A stretch of 47,303 bases of DNA from Paracoccaceae bacterium (GTDB lineage: Bacteria > Pseudomonadota > Alphaproteobacteria > Rhodobacterales > Rhodobacteraceae). The stretch is taken from positions 1-47,303 of the forward strand of contig PAPN01000057.1 of assembly GCA_002708925.1 (NCBI GenBank), in the 5' to 3' direction. Below, one piece after another: positions 41,752-47,303 of this stretch. Position 1 is the first letter of the stretch. Each line of letters opens with the position of its first letter. A program made the position numbers and the translations under genes. A model generated the notes under the pieces. It made no database searches, had not been told where the DNA came from, and saw only the letters and a list, made by a program, of their open reading frames with translations.

Positions 41752-41811
41752 CCCGCCCGCTTCTTTGCTCTTTAAATACTCACTTCCACCGCTCGCCACG
41801 CCGCCCGGCGC

Positions 41812-42018
41812 TCAGGGCGCAAACACCCCGTCCCAGTCGCCCCCCCCTCGAACCGAAGGCGGGATCCCGAACTCCACCCAGGTTTTGGCGCTGCGCCCCT
41901 CGGTTGCGCCCAGCAGCGCAGCATGAAATTCCCGTGCCCTTGCAGGTTCCGGACGTTGACTGCCCGATGAAAGGCCGAGCGCATCAAATCCCCCTCGCCG
42001 TCGCTTTGCGATTGTCGC
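41812..42018 (-). pseudogene. Start-less open frame, probable gene or repeat remnant
   Basis: The minus strand is open for 68 codons from the stop at 42019-42021 to TGA at 41812-41814, with no ATG or plausible start. The encoded sequence looks protein-like, e.g. RPEPARAREFHAALL and AKTWVEFGIPPSVRG. I cannot name the family. It may be the tail of a decayed gene or a copy of a dispersed repeat. Confidence 0.4.
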
Positions 42019-42040
42019 TTATTCTGAGATGCCCTATCCA
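42012..42040 (+). promoter_or_regulatory. Candidate metY promoter
   Basis: TTGTCG (42012-42017), 17 bp spacer, TATCCA (42035-42040), 48 bp before the gene. Moderate match to sigma-70 consensus. Confidence 0.45.
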
Positions 42041-42087
42041 AGTCGGCAATAGTGCAACAAACGAATTGCTTTTCAGGAGGAGACCCC

Positions 42088-43371
42088 ATGACAGACGCCC
42101 CCAGCTACGGTTTTGACACGCTGTCCATCCACGCAGGCGCCCGGCCCGATCCGGCCACCGGCGCGCGTCAGACCCCGATTTACCAGACCACGGCCTATGT
42201 GTTTCGCGACGCCGATCACGCCGCCGCGCTGTTTAACCTCCAAGAGGTCGGCTATATCTATTCGCGCCTGACCAACCCCACCGTGGCCGTCCTGCAAGAA
42301 CGCATCGCCACGCTTGAGGGCGGCGTGGGCGCGGTGTGCTGCTCGTCCGGCCATGCGGCGCAGATCATGGCTCTGTTCCCGCTGATGGCTCCGGGGCGCA
42401 ATGTGGTGGTGTCCACGCGTCTCTATGGCGGCTCGATCACGCAATTCAGCCAGACCATCAAGCGCTTCGGCTGGTCCGCCAAGTTCGTCGATTTCGAGGA
42501 CATGGAGGCCGTCGCCGCCGCCATCGACGAAGACACCCGCGCCGTGTTCTGCGAATCCGTCGCCAACCCCGGCGGCTATGTCACCGATCTGCCCGCCGCC
42601 GCGCAGGTGGCCAGCGACGCTGGCCTGCCGCTGATCGTCGATAACACCAGCGCCACGCCGTACCTGTGTAATCCGATCGCCCATGGCGCCACGCTGGTCG
42701 TCCATTCCATGACGAAATACCTGACGGGCAACGGCACCGTGACGGGCGGCGTTGTGGTGGACAGCGGCCGGTTCGACTGGTCCGCCAGCGATAAATTCCC
42801 CTCGCTGTCGCAGCCCGAGCCCGCCTATCACGGCCTGAAATTCCACGAGACCTTCGGCCCGCTGGCCTTTACCTTCCACGGGATTGCCATTGGTCTGCGC
42901 GATCTGGGCATGACGCTGAACCCGCAGGCGGCCCATTACACGCTGATGGGCATCGAAACCCTGTCCCTGCGGATGGAGCGCCACTGCGAAAACGCGCTGA
43001 AAATCGCGCAATGGCTGGAAAACGACGACCGGATCGAGGCGGTGACCTACGCCGGTCTGGAAAGCTCGCCCTATTATGACCGTGCCAAGGCGTTGTTCCC
43101 CAAAGGCACCGGCGGTCTGTTCACTGTTGCGCTCAAGGGCGGCTATGACGCCTGTGTCGAACTGGTCGGCAAGCTAGAGCTGTTCAGCCATGTGGCCAAC
43201 CCGGGCGATACGCGCTCGTTGATCATCCACCCGGCCTCGACCACGCACCGCCAGCTGACCGAGCAGCAGCAGATCGCCGCAGGCGCTGGCCCCAATGTGG
43301 TGCGGATTTCCATCGGGATCGAAAACGCCGAGGATCTGATCCGCGATCTGGACGCCGCACTGCCGCGCTAA
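42088..43371 (+). CDS. metY: O-acetylhomoserine sulfhydrylase (PLP-dependent)
   Basis: 427 aa Cys/Met-metabolism PLP enzyme forming homocysteine from O-acetylhomoserine and sulfide. N-terminal FDTLSIHAGARPDPATGARQ and YSRLTNPTV are typical of MetY; the PLP Lys lies in VVHSMTKYLTGNGTV (near residue 210). Length matches MetY (about 430 aa) rather than the shorter MetB/MetC/MetZ (about 390 aa). Start ATG 42088 follows AGGAGGAGA, a very strong RBS. Confidence 0.93.
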   Translation: MTDAPSYGFDTLSIHAGARPDPATGARQTPIYQTTAYVFRDADHAAALFNLQEVGYIYSRLTNPTVAVLQERIATLEGGVGAVCCSSGHAAQIMALFPLMAPGRNVVVSTRLYGGSITQFSQTIKRFGWSAKFVDFEDMEAVAAAIDEDTRAVFCESVANPGGYVTDLPAAAQVASDAGLPLIVDNTSATPYLCNPIAHGATLVVHSMTKYLTGNGTVTGGVVVDSGRFDWSASDKFPSLSQPEPAYHGLKFHETFGPLAFTFHGIAIGLRDLGMTLNPQAAHYTLMGIETLSLRMERHCENALKIAQWLENDDRIEAVTYAGLESSPYYDRAKALFPKGTGGLFTVALKGGYDACVELVGKLELFSHVANPGDTRSLIIHPASTTHRQLTEQQQIAAGAGPNVVRISIGIENAEDLIRDLDAALPR

Positions 43372-43383
43372 GTCATTGAAACT

Positions 43384-43413
43384 GAACGGCGCGAGGCCAC
43401 CCCCGCGCCGTTC
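43384..43413. terminator. Stem-loop between convergent metY and SIMPL genes
   Basis: GAACGGCGCG (43384-43393) pairs perfectly with CGCGCCGTTC (43404-43413) around a 10-base loop. Likely terminates both convergent genes; no T-run on the plus side. Confidence 0.65.
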
Positions 43414-43418
43414 ACAGG

Positions 43419-44096
43419 TTACTTCAGCTCAATCACCAGGGTCACGGACTGGCTGATGTTAAGCTCGCCTTCGGCGATTGGGACGGACTCGGCCATATCC
43501 GCCGCCATCCGCATTTTGGGCGCGCTATACCCCCCGTTCTCCGAGATTTGCAGCACATCGCCCAGGCTGGCCCCGGCGGCCTGGGCATAAAGCCCCGCCT
43601 TGCGCAGCGCATCCGCCACCGCGTCTTTGCGCGCGGCATCCTGGGCCTCTTGTGGCTGTGACAGCGCGAATTGCAGCCCCGAGAACTGGTTCGCCCCATC
43701 CTGCACCACCGCCCCCAGAACCGCGCCCAGTTTCGGCAAATCACGCACCCGCACGGACATCGACAGCCCCGCGCGGAAGCCCTCGATCTCCATCGGTCCG
43801 GCATCCTTGCGCCGGGTGTAGATCGGCGACAGGGTCACGCTGCTGGTCTGCACATCGCGCGCCGCAATGCCCATCGTGGACAGCCGCTCCAGCACATCCG
43901 CCGCCGCCCCCGAGGCCCGCGCCATCGCCCGCGCCGCGTCCTTATCCTGATGCGTCACCCCCAGCGAAATCACCGCCATATCCGGCGCCATCTGCACCGT
44001 GCCCTCTCCGGTAACGGTGATCTGACGCTGTATTTCGTCGGCCATGGCCGGCAGCGCGGCCCCCATTAAGGCAATCATCAAAGCAATGCGTTTCAT
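43419..44096 (-). CDS. SIMPL domain (DUF541) periplasmic protein
   Basis: 225 aa protein with signal peptide MKRIALMIALMGAALPAMA and a SIMPL domain: ITVTGEGTVQMAPDMAVISLGV at the start of the mature protein, later LQFALSQPQEAQDAAR. Family members (e.g. E. coli YggE) are periplasmic and linked to oxidative stress; their molecular role is unclear. ATG 44096 follows AAAAGGAG. Confidence 0.88.
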   Translation of the reverse strand: MKRIALMIALMGAALPAMADEIQRQITVTGEGTVQMAPDMAVISLGVTHQDKDAARAMARASGAAADVLERLSTMGIAARDVQTSSVTLSPIYTRRKDAGPMEIEGFRAGLSMSVRVRDLPKLGAVLGAVVQDGANQFSGLQFALSQPQEAQDAARKDAVADALRKAGLYAQAAGASLGDVLQISENGGYSAPKMRMAADMAESVPIAEGELNISQSVTLVIELK

Positions 44097-44256
44097 CGAA
44101 AACTCCTTTTCGTTACCGTTCCAGAATGGCGGAAATTCCCCCTGCGACAACAATCACATATTTGTTTTCCTTCCACTCGGCGGGAAGCTGCTATAACCTG
44201 CGCGCCAAACGGTGCGGGACTCCCGCAGGGCCGCACGGAATGGTATTGCAAATCGT

Positions 44257-46401
44257 ATGAAACCCAATTTCGCCCTGACCTTTTCCTCCGAAGGCCTCCG
44301 GCTGCTGCAACGCGCGCCGTCGGGCTGGCTGTTGGTGGGGGCTGTCGGGTTCGATTCTCAGGATCTGGCGGCGCAGATGGCCGATTTGCGCGCCGCAGCG
44401 CAGCGTATTGACCCGGCCCCGCTGCGCACCAAACTGGTGATCCCGAACGATCAGATCAGGTTCATGACGGTCCCCTCGGCCGCCAGAACCGAAGCCGAAG
44501 CCGAAGACGAGGCCGCCCGCGCCCTGGACGGTGCCACGCCCTATGCGGTTTCCGAGCTGCGGTTCGACTGGGCGATGGATGACGGGCAATTGTACCTGGC
44601 TGCCGTCGCGCGCGACACTCTGGCCGAGGCCGAGGCCTTCGCCAACGAGCACGGTTTTGCCCCGGTCAGCTTCGTCGCGCAGCCCGAACCAGCCACCTTT
44701 GCCGGCGAGCCGTTTTTCGGGGTGACGAAATCGGCCAAGAGCCTGCTGGACAACACCGCGAATGTGACGCGCGATTTGCAGCCGATTCATGTGATCGGCC
44801 AGGCAGACATTCCCGCGCCCGCGCCTGCCCCGCCTCCAGAGCCCCTGATTCTGGCGAATGAAGAGCCCCCTGCGCCGCCCGAAACAAAAAGCACCGTCCT
44901 GCCGCCCGAGCCGGGCCCGGACGCCCCCCCCGTCACCTTTGCCAGTGTGCGGGCCCATCGCGCGCCTACATCAGCGCAGCCCGGCGCCCCCCAGACAAAA
45001 CCTCTGGGCACGGGCCCAGCTGCCGGAAAATCCGACGATCAGCCTGCGGCAAAGCCACCTGCCCGCAAGCTGAATCTGGCTGCCCCAATCGCCGCGCCCC
45101 AAACAGCACCGCTTAAGCCCGCAGCCGCCGACACTCCGAAGCCCGCCCCCCAAAAAAGCGCCCGTGCGCCTTTGGGGAAATCGCAGAAAAAGCCCCTCAG
45201 AGAACCCATTGTGATCGGCGGCAAGCCCAAGCATCTGGGTTTAATTCTGACCGCTATCCTGTTGCTTTTCCTTGCTATTATGGCGGCAACTGCGTCTTTG
45301 ATCAGTCCGGATGGGCTGGCGGGTCTGCTGGGCCGAGACACAGAACAGGTGATCGCGCAGCAACCCGCGCCCACCAACGAGGCAACCGCCGAAGAGCTGG
45401 CCGAGGCAGCCGATGTCGAACCCGCCGGTGACGTCTCCGAAGGGGAAAACGCAGTTGCCCAAACCGATCCGGTTTTGCTGCCCGACACGCCCGCCCCCCT
45501 GTCCCCGAAGGCCGCCGAGCAGCACTATATCACCACCGGAATCTGGCAGATCGCGCCCGCCCAGCCCGCAGCCCCCGCAGCGCAAGCCGATGCAGACCTG
45601 TATCTGGCCTCGGTCGATCCGACAGTCAGCACGGTGGATGCGATTGCCCTGCCCGATATCGGTGTCCAGCACGATCATCCTCCGAACGAGCGCCTGAACC
45701 CGGTGGCCGCCGGCACCAGCTATGACTTTGACGCGCGCGGCCTGGTCCGCGCCACGCCAGAGGGCGCAATCAGCCCCGATGGAGTGCTAATTTTCGCGGG
45801 CAAACCGCCGCTTTTGCCACCGCAAACCCCAACGCGTTTTGACAACACGCCCGGCACCCAGGAAATTACCCGGCTGGCAGAACGGCGCCCACGCGTCAGA
45901 CCCGGCAACCTGCAAGAAAACGTCGAGCGCGAGCAACTTGGCGGGCGAACCCGATCCGAGCTGGCAGCCCTGCGTCCCAAATTGCGCCCTCAAACCGACA
46001 AGCAGAAGGCCGAGGAAGACGAAACCCCGACCGCACAGGCTGTCGCGCTCTCACTGAAACCCAGGCCCCGCCCCTCTGGCTTCAGCAAGATCGTAAAGAA
46101 CACCGATCGCACGCAGGTCGAAACCCGCACGGCGGCTGTGGCCCCGTCTATCCCTTCCTCTGCGTCGGTGGCCCGGCAGGCCACGGTCAAGAACGCGCTG
46201 AACCTGCGCCAGGTGAATTTGATTGGCGTTTATGGCAAACCCTCGGATCGGCGCGCTTTGGTACGTCTATCCACCGGACGTTATAAAAAGGTTAAAATCG
46301 GAGACCGCATTGACGGCGGCAAAGTGGCCGCAATCAGCGATACCGAACTGCGCTACGTCAAAAACGGGCGCAATGTGGTGCTGAAAATGCCGCGCGGCTG
46401 A
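44257..46401 (+). CDS. Single-pass protein resembling a GspL/PilM-to-GspC/PilP fusion
   Basis: 714 aa, apparently a bitopic inner-membrane protein. Residues about 1-165 look like the start of a GspL/PilM-type actin-like domain (LTFSSEGLRLLQRAP, KLVIPNDQIRFMTVPSAART, and the EDEAARALDGATPYAVSEL block). About 185-325 is a Pro/Ala-rich linker. One membrane helix lies near 328-348 (LGLILTAILLLFLAIMAA). A long Pro-rich periplasmic region follows, and the last 70 residues (NLRQVNLIGVYGKPSDRRA to the end) have the beta pattern of GspC/PilP homology-region domains (e.g. YKKVKIGDRIDGGKVAAI). No other secretion or pilus gene is nearby. Both domain calls are from pattern only. ATG 44257 starts the coherent sequence. 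Confidence 0.55.
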   Translation: MKPNFALTFSSEGLRLLQRAPSGWLLVGAVGFDSQDLAAQMADLRAAAQRIDPAPLRTKLVIPNDQIRFMTVPSAARTEAEAEDEAARALDGATPYAVSELRFDWAMDDGQLYLAAVARDTLAEAEAFANEHGFAPVSFVAQPEPATFAGEPFFGVTKSAKSLLDNTANVTRDLQPIHVIGQADIPAPAPAPPPEPLILANEEPPAPPETKSTVLPPEPGPDAPPVTFASVRAHRAPTSAQPGAPQTKPLGTGPAAGKSDDQPAAKPPARKLNLAAPIAAPQTAPLKPAAADTPKPAPQKSARAPLGKSQKKPLREPIVIGGKPKHLGLILTAILLLFLAIMAATASLISPDGLAGLLGRDTEQVIAQQPAPTNEATAEELAEAADVEPAGDVSEGENAVAQTDPVLLPDTPAPLSPKAAEQHYITTGIWQIAPAQPAAPAAQADADLYLASVDPTVSTVDAIALPDIGVQHDHPPNERLNPVAAGTSYDFDARGLVRATPEGAISPDGVLIFAGKPPLLPPQTPTRFDNTPGTQEITRLAERRPRVRPGNLQENVEREQLGGRTRSELAALRPKLRPQTDKQKAEEDETPTAQAVALSLKPRPRPSGFSKIVKNTDRTQVETRTAAVAPSIPSSASVARQATVKNALNLRQVNLIGVYGKPSDRRALVRLSTGRYKKVKIGDRIDGGKVAAISDTELRYVKNGRNVVLKMPRG

Positions 46402-46451
46402 ATGAATGGGCATTGAGGGTTTGTTAACCCCTCCGTGCCAATCTGCCCCGC

Positions 46452-46577
46452 ATGTTCCTATTCTTGTTTCTTCTGCTCAGTCTCAGCTATGTGATCTGGT
46501 CCCCTGTGCACCAGGCCGCTGACTGTCGCGTTACGCCTAAAACAGGGCGGCCAAGGCCCAGGCCCCTGCCGCCCTAG
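46452..46577 (+). CDS. Possible 41 aa membrane microprotein
   Basis: ATG 46452 opens 41 codons: a hydrophobic N-terminal helix (MFLFLFLLLSLSYVIW) and a Pro/Arg-rich tail (TGRPRPRPLPP). Located between the fusion protein and hppD. No clear RBS (CTGCCCCGC precedes it), so this could be chance; the single clean helix and basic tail are what make it plausible. Confidence 0.35.
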   Translation: MFLFLFLLLSLSYVIWSPVHQAADCRVTPKTGRPRPRPLPP

Positions 46578-46590
46578 CGATCTGCTGCGA

Positions 46591-47229
46591 TCACTCTGCG
46601 GCGATCTCTCCGTTTTCGATCTGTTCGCGCTCGATGGATTCGAACAGGGCCTTGAAATTGCCCTCGCCGAAGCCGTCGTCGCCTTTGCGCTGGATGAACT
46701 CAAAGAAGATCGGCCCGATCACAGTTTTCGAGAAAATCTGTAGCAAAATCCGGGTTTCACCACCATCGACAACACCCTCGCCATCAATCAGAATGCCGTG
46801 TTTCTGCATTCGATCCAGCGGTTCATCATGACCTTGGACGCGGGTTTTAGACAGTTCGTAATAGGCTGCATTCGGGCCTGGCATGAAGTGAATGCCACGT
46901 TCAGCTATTGCATCCGTCGCACTGTAGATGTCTTCAGAGCCCACGGCGATATGCTGTATTCCCTCGCCGCGATATTTCTTCAGATAGGCAACAATCTGGC
47001 CGGTTTCCCCGCGATCCTCGTTGATCGGAATGCGGATACGCCCACAGGGCGAGGTCAGCGCGCGGCTGAACAACCCGGTATATTTGCCTTCGATGTCAAA
47101 GAAGCGGATTTCCTTGAAATTGAAGGTATCGGCATAGAAGCGATACCATGTGTCCATATTGCCGCGAATGACGTTATGGGTCAGGTGGTCAAGATAGTAG
47201 AAGCCAAAGCCTTCGGGGCTTGGGTCCAC
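46591..47229 (-). CDS. hppD: 4-Hydroxyphenylpyruvate dioxygenase, C-terminal part (frame broken upstream)
   Basis: 212 residues matching the C-terminal catalytic domain of HPPD, which converts 4-hydroxyphenylpyruvate to homogentisate in tyrosine breakdown. The Fe ligand residues are visible: His in YYLDHLTHNVIRGNMD, His in GEGIQHIAVGSED and Glu in IGPIFFEFIQRKGDDGFGEG. Full HPPD is about 360 aa. In-frame sequence continues upstream only to a TGA at 47251-47253 (IWRKLGEVDP before it), so the N-terminal half is not in frame within the last 50 bp of the window. The GTG at 47229 is just the first possible start, not a likely one. The upstream 70 bp are also AT-richer. Confidence 0.85.
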   Translation of the reverse strand: MDPSPEGFGFYYLDHLTHNVIRGNMDTWYRFYADTFNFKEIRFFDIEGKYTGLFSRALTSPCGRIRIPINEDRGETGQIVAYLKKYRGEGIQHIAVGSEDIYSATDAIAERGIHFMPGPNAAYYELSKTRVQGHDEPLDRMQKHGILIDGEGVVDGGETRILLQIFSKTVIGPIFFEFIQRKGDDGFGEGNFKALFESIEREQIENGEIAAE

Positions 47230-47303
47230 TTCGCCCAGTTTTCTCCAAATTCAACCTTCGTTGTAACTGCGTCAAAAGACAAAACCGCAAAGATTTGGAA
47301 TGG

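Larger units (their letters stand above)
41752..42087. other. Gene-free region with a promoter and a coding-like remnant
   Basis: 336 bp between the glycosyltransferase-like gene and metY. It starts with a CGCTTCTTT...TTTAAATACTC motif, holds a minus-strand open stretch with protein-like composition (41812-42018) and the metY promoter (42012-42040). I looked for a SAM-II or SAM/SAH riboswitch and saw none. Confidence 0.5.

Noticed and set aside
41900..42087. SAM-II or SAM/SAH riboswitch before metY
   Set aside because: The conserved pseudoknot sequences of these classes were not found; only a promoter-like pair and a strong RBS are visible.

Overview
The window reads as chromosomal DNA of an alphaproteobacterium, most likely a member of the Rhodobacteraceae (roseobacter or Paracoccus-like). 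Reasons: high GC, third positions rich in G/C, dense ATGA-type gene overlaps, putA paired with a divergent Lrp-type putR, a his cluster carrying DUF2147 genes, a hemP-imelysin-diheme-DUF1513 iron locus, and a SelD fused to a flavoprotein. I saw no CRISPR array, insertion sequence, phage or plasmid gene. No species is claimed.

Layout: (1) 1-7285, assimilatory nitrate genes: ABC permease, a double-ATPase subunit, a single-domain globin, an FAD/NAD(P)H electron-transfer protein and a molybdenum nitrate reductase with a C-terminal BFD-type [2Fe-2S] domain. The binding protein would lie to the left; no nitrite reductase catalytic gene is present. (2) 7385-10601, selenium: a flavoprotein-SelD fusion and, convergent and overlapping, the tRNA 2-selenouridine synthase SelU. 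(3) 10692-16839, an iron module: RirA-like site, small coupled ORF, hemP, imelysin, bfd, bfr, diheme c-type protein, second imelysin, DUF1513. (4) 16873-20018 (minus), a TRAP transporter. (5) 20239-24334, putA and divergent putR. (6) 24337-26172 (minus), a lipoprotein-like alpha/beta hydrolase.

(7) 26322-38086, histidine genes broken into blocks: hisB-hisH, two reversed DUF2147 genes, hisA, an FMN 2-hydroxy-acid dehydrogenase, a minus-strand TonB iron-uptake operon (receptor, PKHD hydroxylase, ExbB, ExbD, TonB), a DUF2867 gene, then hisF-hisE and a Dabb-domain gene. (8) 38170-40106: a CoA-binding protein, rlmB, a divergent type II tRNA with a Tyr anticodon and an unusual core, and the tail of a lost SGNH hydrolase. 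(9) 40118-47303: a conserved hypothetical, a glycosyltransferase-like protein, an O-acetylhomoserine sulfhydrylase, a SIMPL protein, a large single-pass protein that looks like a GspL/PilM-to-GspC/PilP fusion, a possible microprotein, and the 3' part of hppD whose frame is broken near the window edge.

Functionally, iron is the dominant theme: two separate iron loci (periplasmic imelysin/heme proteins with bacterioferritin, and a TonB siderophore system) lie about 17 kb apart, next to iron- and molybdenum-demanding nitrate assimilation. The best leads for something new are the fused secretion/pilus-platform-like protein (44257-46401), the odd tRNA (39773-39856), the small ORF coupled to hemP, and coding-like remnants in two intergenic regions.
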